Source: Auriscalpium vulgare
Taxonomy: Eukaryota; Basidiomycota; Agaricomycetes; Russulales; Auriscalpiaceae
Assembly (NCBI GenBank): GCA_019915015.1
Contig: JAHBBC010000009.1
Coordinates: 620,001 to 684,000, forward strand
DNA length: 64,000 bases
Direction: 5' to 3'
The position numbers and the translations under genes are program-made. This document shows, in pieces, positions 33,725 through 44,740 of this stretch. Each line of letters starts with the position of its first letter. The first letter of the stretch is position 1. The notes under the pieces were generated by a model. It was not told where the DNA came from. It saw only the letters and a list, made by a program, of their open reading frames with translations, and searched no databases.

Positions 33725-36631
33725 TCAGTTTGCTGGTGGCACTCGGGTGCGTCCGTTCTGTGCGCTGCCGATCATTGACTTAACATGGGTCTTGATGATC
33801 GGCATTGCGCGCATCAACAGCTTCACGGGCTTCTCCTCGTCTGTGTAAACCGATGTAAGAGTGCGTCAGAGGAAGTGCGCGCATGAGACTTGCCTATAGG
33901 TGTGATTCTCCCGTGCCGCTTGAGTTGTTTGCTATCGCGCACGGTGCTGTGGCCCGTCGGAACGATAACCAAGGAGTGCTATCGGGCCAACATATTCGAA
34001 TCAGTCTGGAAAGGCCAGCTGCGGAAGAGGCAAATGCTACGGACCTCACGATACCACACCGTCAGTTCTGGGTCCCCCTTCGGCACCAGAGGGATGCGCG
34101 CGAAACCGACCACCTGGACTATGACCGAGGCCCGGTTCATTACGCCAAGCACTGCAGCACATTAGCCTTGGGCATGTATGAGAGCGAAGGACATACTGCG
34201 CTCATGAAGGAGGCGATTGATTGCCTGAACGCCGGGCCCGTGCCCGACTAGGACAATCTTCCGTGGGTACGGGCTCAATCTGATAGCAGACTGCTGAGGT
34301 CGTGGACTGCGGGAGACAAGAAAACAGCGCGTACGTAACGTAATTGTCCCAGAGGTACACGATCAATTCGCCGGCATAGTCTTCGGATGTCTTCGTAGGC
34401 TACATGGGGCAATGGCAACGTTAGCTTCTGGTTGAATAATCCCAGGTCGCTGCATTACGTCAGGTGCAAGCCGTGGAGGCTTCGGGAAGACATTGATGTC
34501 CAGGAGTGCGTAACCTTCTTGCTTGACCCATTGGATAATTTGCTTTGACGCGTCAACCTTGAGCGAGGCAGTGAATCAGGAGAAGAATTGACTGAGCAAG
34601 GCTTAGCGCATACGCACAAGATATGAATGCTCCAGATGGAGGTCGCAATTAATATTATCAGCGATCTCCACGCGGATATTACCGCTACGGCTGCGTCAGA
34701 TGAGTTCCTCCTCTCTGAGCGGTAATCTACTTACAATTCATGCGCAAAGATGACGAGCGGTTTCTCGCCATAGAAGTCGTCACTGAATGTCAAGGTTTAT
34801 AAGTCTCAGCGAGAAGGGAGGACACGGATGGCTTACGAGCACATGACTTGTGACGAGAACATGTCTTCCATGTCGGGGTACAACATTACGGGGACCTCCA
34901 GCATGTTGAATTCCCGGTACATGTACTCTTGCCGATGTGCTTTCAAGAGTTCTTGGGACGAGTGAGCAATGAGCACAAAATGCTCAAGCAACTTCTGTTA
35001 CCTGGAATCGTGAACGTGATGCTCTCGATTTCTATCGTGTGTGTTCAATGTCCATGAGAAAATTCACATCCAACGATTGCGCTTACCATCTCGTGGTTCG
35101 CACGCCTTCACATTGATGCTCTTCCAGTAGCGGCTCTGCTCCTTCGCGACCAGATACACCGTCTCGGCTGCAATTTCTGAAGCCACGAGGTTCGACATCT
35201 CTGGTGGCGCCTCGCCCAGCAAGGTACGGCCCACTGACAGAGCCGAACTGGACAGCGCGTCCAAATTGTAGCCACCCTGTGACGAATTAGCTCTCCTCTG
35301 CGGGCGCTACATCGTGACCGTACCTCCAGGGCTACCACGACGCGACCGCCCGCCAGTCCAGCGAGCATATGCGTCATGTGTGCGTACCCTGCGGGCGTGA
35401 CATGGCACTCTCCGAGTTGATCACCATCTGCGGCATCGAACCCCGCAGAAACTGTGCGCGATGAGATCAGGACGTATTCCTGGAGCGCGGGACTCACTTA
35501 TGACAAGCTCAGGCGCGAATTCCGTGGCAATTGGCATCACGATCTGTTGGAACGCGTGGATGTAGTCTGCATCGCGCATGCCAGGCTCGGGCCAGGGAAT
35601 GTTCACAGAGCTTCGATACGTGTTAGCACAGGCGAAAAGGCTACGTGATGCAATTTGCGCACAAGCCTATCCCCTTTCCTTCTCCGCACGATTCCATGCT
35701 GCCGAACGGACCGCAGGGGTAGAAGAGACCCTGCTCGTAGCGATGCAGCGAGATGTAAAGCACAGATGGGTCATCGTTGAATGCTCGCTGGGTGCCGTTG
35801 CCTGACAGGCGTGAGATGAAGGCCCAGCATCATTAAAATGCACGTACCATGGTGGACGTCCCTGCGCGACCCGAAGTCAAATGGGCGACAATTCTGGAGG
35901 CAGAACTACTCACCAATCCAGAATCAAAACCTTCCTTATGGGCGTCAGCTGCTGCACAATCTTCACGGCCACAGCGACGTTGTTGAAAAAGCAGAAACCC
36001 ATCGATTTCTCGGGCTCGGCGTGGTGACCCGGCGGCCGCACAATCGCGAACGTCTTCTTCAACTCCCGGCGCGCGACCGCCAGGGAGGCCTCGATGACGC
36101 CACCGCAGCTCAGCAGCGACGCGCGGGGAGTCGACGGATGCACGTAAAGCGACAGGCCGTCGTAGTACGCCGCGGAATTGACAATGTCCTGACGCGTCAG
36201 GTCTGAGCCACCCGGCCGCAGGTGGCGCGTGAGCGTAGTACCTGGCTTGGTGGAGGGCGACGAGACTCACCGCGCAGGTTGATGACGGACTGCCACTGTG
36301 CAAGGCTGTGCACGAGGAGGACCTCCTGGCGTTTCGCGGGCCGGATGGGGATGCGCTTCATGCTGGCGAGGCAGCCGTTCTCTTGGAGGATGTGGTATAC
36401 GCGCTCGACGCGCTCCGGCTGCTCCGGATGGTCCTCCTCGGAGCTGTGCAGCATCATCTCGGAAGAATATACGTATCCGACGGTGAAGGCCGTGTGCTGG
36501 AGGGGCAGGGAGGTCGCGCGCTGGTCGAGTTCGGAGCCCGAGCGTCGGCTCAGGCTCACAGAGGCGCGTGCGGGTACCGCCGGCGGGTCGACGTCCATCG
36601 CCTCATCGCCATTGCCAAGAGACAATTCCAT
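33725..36631 (-). CDS. HDA1: Class II histone deacetylase, Hda1/Clr3 type
   Basis: 17 exons: complement(join(33725..33840,33894..33978,34045..34151,34197..34279,34335..34399,34459..34557,34618..34684,34735..34782,34837..34939,35002..35031,35087..35276,35324..35451,35498..35610,35663..35801,35848..35861,35914..36202,36271..36631)). The frame closes exactly, giving 678 residues. The deacetylase domain has PPGHHAEP (H180-H181), DVHHGNGTQ (zinc ligands D218 and H220), [10 protein letters not shown] (D311) and EGGYNL (Y351). Residues about 435-660 form the Arb2-like domain (HEFGNIRVE..., [28 protein letters not shown]). Hda1 enzymes remove acetyl groups from histone H3/H2B tails in repressor complexes. 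A 14 nt exon encodes DVHHG, and the last intron is a GC-AG type. Confidence 0.93.
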
Positions 36632-37146
36632 GACGGGTTGTCTGGTTTGCACTAATGGACGCACGCCAGGCGGGTTGTGAGCTTGGCGGGAGGAGATAGA
36701 GCGAGAAATTGCAAGTGTGATCAGTACGGATGCTCAACCTAGCGCGCGCGACCTACCAACTGCCAGAAAGGTGAGGTATCCAGCGTTACGTCCTAAAGCG
36801 TGTATCTAACAAAGCGCGGGATTTTAGGCAGTTTAGAAGAGAGGCGAGGAAGAGTTGAACGAGAGTGGTCGAGGAAGGTCGCTGAGGTCGGCCGGCCTCG
36901 AGGTTGTTTCAAACTCCGTCACGTTCAATCGCAATGGGCGTCTATGCAAGTTACAGTATAACTTTCTTGCCCCGGTGTAGTACTGTACGTTGGTTCGAAC
37001 GGCGGCTGCCTTGCCTTCTGCTGAATTTGACGCTTTGTGCAGTGTCAATCACCGCGATGGCCGCTCCAGATGCAAACACAAGTGATGTTGAAAGGTCCGA
37101 GTCAATCCAATCTACCACTAGTTGCAACGAGTTTGCTAATCCCCAT
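36632..37146. other. Divergent promoter region (HDAC gene / F-box pseudogene)
   Basis: About 515 nt between the HDAC start codon and the decayed N-terminus of the F-box gene at 37,147. No clear TATA box or known operator was recognised. Confidence 0.4.
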
Positions 37147-38912
37147 TGAAGCAGTTCTCAATTTTGGTCAGATGCTGCGCGCACCAGAATATCGCATCTT
37201 CCATCCATCTCTTGCCTTCCGTCCGGCACTATCTTCACAAAGCTCGAAGAAGTGACAGCCGCACAGGACGCTATCTACAAGTCGAAGCGCGACCTCCGCG
37301 CCCAGCTAGACAACGAGAAAGCCGCTTTCGCCCGAGCCGAGCAGGAGTTCTGCGATGCGTACGCCGTGCGCGAGGAAGCCCTTGACGCGGCATCGCTGGC
37401 GCTCCGCCAGCGGCACAACACCCTCCTCCCCGTCAACCACCTTCCCCCGAGATCCTCGCCACTGTCTTCACTTGCCTATTTGCACACGAGCATACTTGCT
37501 GGTCCCCTGCATTGGAATCTTCTTTGAATTTCAGGCTTCCAGTGACGCATGTCTGCCGGCGCTGGCGGCAAGTGGCCCTTGAGCACTCGAGCCTGTGGGC
37601 GGACATCGACCTGGAATATTCGCCCGACTGTGTAGCAACATTCCTTGCGCGCGCGCGGTCTTCCCCGCTTTCTATCGACGCCTTCGGGCATTCCCTACGT
37701 TCATGGCAGCTCGGATTCCTGGTGGAAAACGTGTCGCGGATGCAAAGTTTGTGCATCGCAGACGGCGATCAGGCCTTTCCTGCCCTCACCAAGCCCGCGC
37801 CGCTACTCCAAATACTTTGCATGCGCATGTCCGTCGACGAGATCCCGCATAGCTTTCTGGATGGGTATGCGCCGCTGTTACAGCATCTTCACATTGAAGC
37901 GTTATGCAAAGATATGTTATGGACATCGCCGTTGCTCACGGACCGCATCACCAGCTTGAAACTTCCACATGTAGACGAAATCAATCCCTCTATGGACAAA
38001 GTGCTGGATGGCCTGGAGCGTATGTGCGCACTCGAACATCTGAAGATGGACCCCTTCTTCTTGAATGACCCTGAAGTCCTGGCGTGGGAGTCGGCGGCCA
38101 GTGGGCAGCGACGCCTAATCTCCCTGGCGAATTTGATCGACCTCGACATGCAGACTGTTCCTAGAGATCTGAAGATCTTACTCTCTCATCTTTCACTTCC
38201 GCCTCATGTCGTCGTGAGCTTGCAGCTGCTCGATGTGCCTGATGACCCCGCGTCCTTCTTTCAGTTCACCCTCGCGTCCGTCAACTCCCATGCCGACTCA
38301 ACACTGGACAGTGTCAACGCTGTGACTAGCCTTCATGTCTCCCCCAGCAGGAGGGGAACCACGATCATAGCACGGAAAGATGACGACAGGCCGTCCAAGC
38401 CAACCTTGTCCATCCGCTTTAGGTTGGATCGCGTAACACTCCCTGCACTGACAGCCTTCTTCTCGTCACATCTGAAAGTGCTCAATGTCCTACATCACGA
38501 TGAGGTCCCATGGCGGGATGTTCTTGGGCACGCGCCTCGACTGCAGTGCCTCACGGTCGGTGGTAACACAGCGATCTCGCTCTGTGCCGCGCTGTGCCCC
38601 ACGGACGCCGAGCCCATACTCTTACTCCCTGCGCTATACATCCTCACCCTAGCCTATCTGCGCCTCGACATGCCGCACGAGCCGAGGGCAGCGACGGAAG
38701 CGTCGACGCGGTTGGCCGATGCGCTGCCGCTCTGCTTGGCGGCGCGCGCGGCAGCCGGCTGTCAACTGGAGGAGCTGGACGTGGTGGAATGTGACGTGGA
38801 CGAGGCGTGGATGGCTAACGTGCGTGGGGCGCTGCCGGGGATGCGTGTGAAGTGGGACGAGGGGACGCGCGGGAGGGCGAGAGCGGAGGGGGCGACGACG
38901 GCAACGCACTAG
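37147..38912 (+). pseudogene. F-box/LRR-like gene with one frameshift
   Basis: The coiled-coil N-terminus (RISHLPS...TKLEEVTAAQDAIYKSKRDL) is followed by the F-box start LLPVNHLPP. The frame is then lost at a run of five C (37,444-37,448). Adding one base would restore PEILATVFTCL and continue into the 466-residue frame that ends at 38,912. That part carries the rest of the F-box (THVCRRWRQVALEHSSLW) and a leucine-rich region to LEELDVVECDVDEAWM. There is no clean start codon either: the frame is open only to a stop at 37,147. Apart from this the C-terminal 460 residues look intact, so a sequencing error in the homopolymer remains possible. Its 3' end is the source of the fragments at 42,085 and 47,485. 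Confidence 0.75.
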
Positions 38913-39334
38913 GAAGACGGTCGGCATTCACTATACCATTTCCTAATACTGTCATCGCCATCTGCGTCGGAACATGTCTCGTGAAACGGAGACCGACAGA
39001 AGGCCCAGTAGTGTAGTCTCTCCGAGGCAGAGCCGGGATTCACAGGCAGAGGGTATTCTGCTGTCACTGACACAAAAGCTCAAATGAACGCGCGACCGAT
39101 GGTGGAGATTACTGACAGTACATGCCTGCCTCGTCACTGGCTCAGTAAAAGCCTGGTCACCAGTCTAGGTGGAGATGCCAAAATGTCTTTTTTCTGGGAG
39201 GTTCCAAGCAACGGTATTTGGTCAAAGGTATCAAAGGACATGGTATGGTATTGACAAATGTCGACTTGCAGTATGCTCCACTGCTAGCAGCGAAAAGGAA
39301 CGGATTGCCCGACTTTCCCGACCCCCATCGTCAT

Positions 39335-41657
39335 TCACTGATCCACGCCACGAGCCCGTCGTTTGTGTGCATGTTGGACATGCACATCGTCTTCGCCCGC
39401 ACCCTCCTCGAGAAACGCCTGGCTCCGCTTGCGTGAAATGCCGACGACAGTGCTGGCGTTTGAAGGAGTCGGTGACGCTGGCCTAGCGGGTTCGGCGCTC
39501 CCATCCGCAGCTGCGTCCAGCATCTTCTGGGTCTCCACTACCCACCGCCGTGCCCACAGCTCTGGGGAATTTTTCACCATTGCGATGTGAGCGTCGACGA
39601 TCTCAAGAAAAGACTTGTAGTCTTTTGCCGCCTGGAGGAGATGGTCCGCGGGGCGACAGTTTTTCGTCGGCATAGGTTCCGGCCTGATGGCTTTGGCCCT
39701 GCTGACGGCCGCAATACGGGGGCGGAAGAATTGTTGGAGTTCTTCAAGCAACGGAAGAAATGCGTCAACAAGCTCGACGCTCATCGGGAAGGCGAGGGGC
39801 CCCGTCATGAAGCTGAGCTTCATAGTAGCGCAGAAAGCTGTGTCTGCATTGTTCCACCTCTGGAGCACCGGGGGCAGCCCGAAGGCATCGATTGGGCCAG
39901 TGCCGGTGAACCCAGTAAATAGATGAATTAGCACGTAGAAGAACGACTCGAGGTCGTCCATGTGGTCGTGGACTCCGAAGACCTTCGGATCCCCGCGAAG
40001 GACCTTGACAGATTGGTACATCCGCGTGCCCTGAGAATTTCAAGTAGCTGATAGGCCTGTTCCAACGAAAGACATACCACACAGAGGTCGCCTCCCGTGG
40101 CATTCTTGTCGAAAAGATCTTCAAATTTCTTCGCATGATCAAAATCAATTAATCGACCTAGTGCCCCGTCCCTTGCACGCTTGTCGAACATGATGTTGAA
40201 CAGGCTCACGTCGCGGTGTAAAATGCCCTTCACGAGCAGCGCGTTTCGGTGACCTATGAGGAGAGGTGTCAGACGGAATTGATGCCTAAAGACGAGATAG
40301 ATAGTTGCAACCCACCTACAACGGCGTCGCGGAACGCGATGAGCATCGCAAGCGGGTTCGGCGCGTACGACAGATCGCCTGTATACCAATCGAGTACTTG
40401 GCGACACTGGATGCGGTCGGGGATTTCCGTGGCTGTGCCCAGCTGCGCTGCGTCGTTGAGAAGGTGACCAGCGCCACGGACGGCAGAAACACGGCACAGG
40501 TTATCTTGATACGCGCGAAGTTGTCCAACGCCCTTTATCCCAGCGAGTTCCTTCAGGAACTCCGCCTCGAACAAGCGGTCCTGAGCGCGCCAGTAGTCCT
40601 TGATGATGTACAGGCCGTCTTTCGTCTTCCAACAAATTGTCGAGCGACCGCGGACAGTGTGCCCAGCGACCGCGGGCTGGCCCTCGACCAAGAACGGGGC
40701 GACGTACTCGAAATCGCCGACGACGCTTGGGTTCGGTAGCGAGATCGTCCAGTAGGGCGTGGTCGAGATCGTGGGCTCTTCGATGGTGGGATCCATGTCG
40801 ACGATGGCGGAGGTGGCGACGGAAGTGAGAACCGCGAGGACAAAGATGTCCTGGTGTTCGCGGATGTCGACCTTGTCGCTGTACATTACGCCGCAGCGAT
40901 CAAACATGAAGAGGCGTAAGTGCTTCCCCGACAAGGCGAACGTGATGACGAAACGTCGGCCAGGCTGTTCGGCCAGGATCTGACGAGCGTACATGCCGAG
41001 CTGGAGACCCAGCCCGCTGATCTGGTTGATGTCCTTCTTCGCATCCCAGACAGTACGAATTTGCGCGTAGCTCAGCTCATCGCTCTTCTTTTTGCGCTTG
41101 GTGAACGAGAGGTCGGGGTTCGTAGATAGCTTGGTGTTGAGGAACGGTTGGTGGATGATGTTAACGCGACTGGTATTCTCAGCCGAGACACTGGCGTCCA
41201 GCTTGAAGTACTTCGCTATCTTGTTCGATTGCTTGACGTACGGATCGTAGAGGCGTTCCTCCTTGCGAGGCTTGATTGGGACAGCGTGGAGAACATCGCC
41301 CTTGCTGACGTAGCTGTCCACCTCCGCTCCCCAGCCTTGAGCTTGAGGACGTGTGCATTCCATAGGCTCCAGGCACTTGAGAAGAAACGCACGCAAGGCT
41401 GTAACACCACCCATGTTGACCCAATGTCCCGCCAGCTCCGCGTTCAGCCTGACATCCACAGCGCTGACCGTTGGGTTGTCGCCGTCGTGTGCAAAGTTGG
41501 TCTCCCCAGTGCTAGAAGAGCTGCGGAACGGGGTGGCCTCGAAAGGCGGCTCCGTTTCGTTAACGCGCCAATTAGGCCCAGGAGACTCATTCTTCCTGGA
41601 TGGCGTGCGAGGGTTCTTCGAGTTGTTGTAGAAGCGAGCTGGGGGCACGCCGTTCAT
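39335..41657 (-). CDS. FunK1 fungal-type protein kinase, gene 1
   Basis: Three exons, complement(join(39335..40030,40078..40253,40316..41657)), give 737 residues with GT-AG introns of 47 and 62 nt. The first ~450 residues are the FunK1 N-terminal region, with conserved WDAKKDINQ, PYWTISLPNPSVVG and an Ala-Gly rich lead into the kinase core. The catalytic motifs are LHRDVSLFNIMFD (HRD at 460-462, N467), LIDFDHAKKF (DFD in place of DFG), GTRMYQSVKVL (split by intron 2) and VHDHMDDLESFFYVL. The C-terminus is basic (HAHKRRARG). FunK1 kinases are expanded in multicellular mushrooms, and their substrates are unknown. The N-terminal 1.1 kb is shared exactly with gene 3 (46,201-47,057). Confidence 0.9.
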
Positions 41658-42084
41658 CGTGGCTTGTCCACTGTTCGCGTCGGTCGTCGTGAGCGGGAAG
41701 ACGGGACGCCTGGGACGACGAGATTTCGGATGGCGAGGGTGGTCGATGAGGTCAATGCAGAGCAGCCACAGTCGCGGTCACGTGGCTTTACCAGCATGGA
41801 AAAGCAGCAACTCAAGCTACCTGCGTACTACAGTAACTACTACAGTACGACACACTTCTCTGTGGAGTAAAATATGACATCCTCCCCCCCGTGCTACGCA
41901 TTTGATACAGCCAGGAGCTAGCGGGGTAAGATTCACATGTTCTTCTTTGCGACGGAGGGTAAGTCGAAGGCCAAGAACGCGCAGCGTACATACGGTCGGA
42001 AAAGACTCTGAGTCTTGCGGGTTGGAATCTAACTCGCGGAATTCACATACAACAAATCGGTGGCATTATCATGCATGGAAGAGG
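41658..42084. other. 5' flank of FunK1 gene 1
   Basis: Contains the promoter region, with GTGGCTTGTCCACTGTTCGCG directly upstream of the start codon. The same flank precedes genes 3 and 5 (47,058-47,484 and, diverged, 52,468-52,900). No exon is supported. Confidence 0.45.
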
Positions 42085-42605
42085 GTCACGATGACCTCCC
42101 ATGGCGGGACGTTCTTGGGCACGCGCCTCGACTGCAGTGCCTCACGGTCGATGGCAACACAGCGATCTCGCTCTGTGCCGCGCTGTGCCCCACGGAAGCC
42201 GAGCCCATACTCTTCCTCCCTGCGCTATACACACCCACCCTCACCTGTCTGCGCCTCGACATGCCGCACGAGCCGAGGGCAGCGATTAGAGCGTCGACGC
42301 GGTTGGCCGGCGGCAGCCGGGTGTCAACTGGAGGAGGAGCTGGACGTGGTGGAATGTGACGTCGATGAGGCATGGATGGATAACATGCGTGGCGCGCTGC
42401 CGGGGACGCGTGTGAAGTGCCAGTGGGACGAGGGGACACGCGAGAGGGCGAGAGTGGAGGAGCCGACGCCGGCGACGCATTAGGAAGACGGTCGGTATTG
42501 TACCATTTCCTCCTGTCGTCGCCATCTGCGTCGAAACATGTCTCGTGGAACGGAGACCTACAGAAGCCCCACTAGTGTAGTCTCTCCGAGGCAGAGCCGG
42601 GATTC
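42085..42605 (+). pseudogene. F-box gene 3' fragment, copy 1
   Basis: Starts abruptly at CCCATGGCGGGACGTTCTTG and follows the last ~130 codons and the 3' flank of the gene ending at 38,912 (DVLGHAPRLQCLTVDGNTAI, ECDVDEAWMDNMRGALPG). The copy has an internal deletion near 42,310, removing the LPLCLAARA segment, plus small indels. Its flank ends at the shared GCAGAGCCGGGATTCA, where FunK1 sequence begins. Confidence 0.8.
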
Positions 42606-44249
42606 AATATTCACAGCCCGAATTGTGAAGACCGTCGAAAGATGAGTGAGCGAGTAGAAAAACGTTTCGAGGTCGTCCATGTGGTCGTGAACACCATATG
42701 TGTTCGGATCCCCGCGAAAAGGTCTTGGAACTTCTTCGCCACATCGACATCGATTAATCGACCAAGGGCAAGACCAAGGGCCCCATCTCTTGCATGCTCG
42801 TCGTGATGTCAAACAGGCTCACGTCGCGGTGTAGGATGTCCATCTTGAGCAGCACGTCTCGGTGACCTATGAGGAGAGGTGTCAGCCGGAACCGATGCCT
42901 AAAGACGAGATAGAGAGTTGCAACCCACCGACAACGGCGTCGCGGAACGCGATGAGCATCGCAAGCGGGTTCGGCGCGTACGACAGATCGCCTGTATACC
43001 AATCGAGTACTTGGCGACACTGGATGCGGTCGGGGATTTCCGTGGCTGTGCCCTGCTGGCGCGCTGCGTCGTTGAGAAAGTGACCAGCGCCGCGGACGGC
43101 AGAAACACGGCATGGGTTATCTTGATACGCGCGAAGTTGTCCAACGCCGTTTATCCCAGCGAGTTCCTTCAGAAACTCCGCCTCGAACAGGCGGTCCTGA
43201 GCGCGCCAGTAGTCCTTGATGATGTACAGGCCGTCTTTCGTCTTCCAACAAATTGTCGAGCGACCGCGGACCGTGTGCCCAGCGACCGCGGGCTGGCCCT
43301 CGACCAAGAACGGGGCGACGTACTTGAAATTGCCGACGACGGTTGGGTCCGGAAGCGAGATTGTCCAGTAGGGCGTGGTCGAGATCGTGGGCTCTTCGAT
43401 GGTGGGATCCATGCCGATGATGGGGGAGGTGGCGACGGAAGTGAGAACCGCGAGAACAAAGATGTCCTGGTGTTTGCGGATGTCGACCTTGTCGCTGTAC
43501 ATCACGCCGCAGCGATCAAAGGCGAAAAGACGCATGTGCGTCCCCGACATGGCGAACGTGACGACGAAACGTCGGCCAGGCTGTTCGGCTAGGATCTGAC
43601 GAGCGTACATGCCGAGCTGGAGACCCGGCGCGCTGATCTGGTTGATGTCCTTCTTCGCATCCCAGACAGTACGAATTTGCGCGTAGCTCAGGTCATCGGT
43701 CTTCTTTTTGCGCTTGGTGAACGAGAGGTCGGGCTTCGTAGACAGCTTGGTGTTGAGGAACGGTTGGTGGGTGATGTTAACGCGACTGGTATTCTCAGCC
43801 GAGACCACGGCGTCCAGCTTGAAATACTTCGCTATCTTGTTCGATTGCTTGACGTACGGATCGTAGAGGCGTTCCTCCTTGCGAGGCTTGATTGGGACAG
43901 CGTGGAGAACATCGCCCTTGCTGACGTAGCTGTCCACCTCCGCTCCCCAGCCTTGAGCTTGAGGACGTGTGCATTCCATAGGCTCCAGGCACTTGAGAAG
44001 AAACGCACGCAATGCTGTAACACCACCCATGTTGACCCAATGTCCCGCCAGCTCCGCGTTCAGCCTGACCTCCACAGCGCTGACCGTCGGGTTGTCGCCG
44101 TCGTGTTCAAAGTTGGTCTCCCCAGTGCTAGAAGAGCTGCGGAACGGGGTGGTATCTAGAGGGGGCTCCGTTTCGAGAACGCGCCAATGAGACCCAGGAG
44201 CCCTACTCGTTTCGGATGGGTCGCGAGGGTTCTCGTAGAAGTGGGACAT
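42606..44249 (-). pseudogene. FunK1 gene 2, 3'-truncated
   Basis: The 5' exon is open from ATG 44,249 (MSHFYENPRDPSE) to the usual intron near 42,930 and keeps all N-terminal motifs. Exon 2 has LHRDVSLFDI, then loses 4 nt relative to the intact genes and shifts frame. Its DFD has become DVD in the shifted reading. A deletion joins KKFQDLF directly to RGDPNTYGVHDHMDDLETFF, removing the GTRMYQS segment. The coding sequence then ends at the junction with the F-box fragment flank, so the whole C-terminal third is missing. Loss of activity is a confident inference. Confidence 0.85.
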
Positions 44250-44740
44250 CGTGGCTTGTCCACTGTTCGCATCCTTCGGCGTAAGCGGGAAGACGGGAAC
44301 GCTTGGGACGACGGCGAGGATGGACTATGGCGGCCCTTGCCAGGCGAAGACCGTGACAAGAGATCCAGCCACATTCACGACGCGATCACGTGGGTCATTG
44401 AAAGACTTCACTGTATCATTTCTTTGTCTTTTGTCTCGTCAAGTGCATGAGAGGAAAAGTAAGGGGAAGAATAATAAGCTCAGATATTGCATTGAATACG
44501 CGGTGTGAGCAAGGTGACACGCCCCTCGATCAATATAATTTATGGCGCGCGACCGATGACAAAGTAGAGATGCCAAGTGTGTTTTTCCTTGTCATGCGCA
44601 AAGCTACAATACAATCATGTCGTATATGTGTGTTGTACAATGTAAGATGCGTCAAAGCAAAGGTATTGAAGGACATGGTATAGAACTCCGGCGAAAAGTA
44701 ACCAGAAGCAGAAGTAGAACGGCGCGACCCCCATCGCCAT
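44250..44740. other. Spacer between FunK1 genes 2 and 3
   Basis: Holds the 5' flank of gene 2 and the 3' flank of gene 3. It is closely similar to 49,653-50,147 (for example GACAAAGTAGAGATGCCAA and GTCGTATATGTGTG-like stretches). No exon is supported. Confidence 0.45.

Larger units (their letters stand above)
40801..42659. repeat. Tandem duplication unit, identical block, copy A
   Basis: Line-by-line comparison with the sequence 5,400 bp downstream finds no difference from 40,801 to 42,659. Near-identity with the same 5,400 bp offset extends from about 40,500 to about 43,230. It covers the 5' part of FunK1 gene 1, its promoter, the F-box fragment and the 3' end of truncated FunK1 gene 2. Confidence 0.9.

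Noticed and set aside
41148..41870. 240-codon plus-strand frame, repeated exactly at 46,548-47,270
   Set aside because: Antisense shadow of FunK1 exon 1. Its repetition only reflects the DNA duplication.
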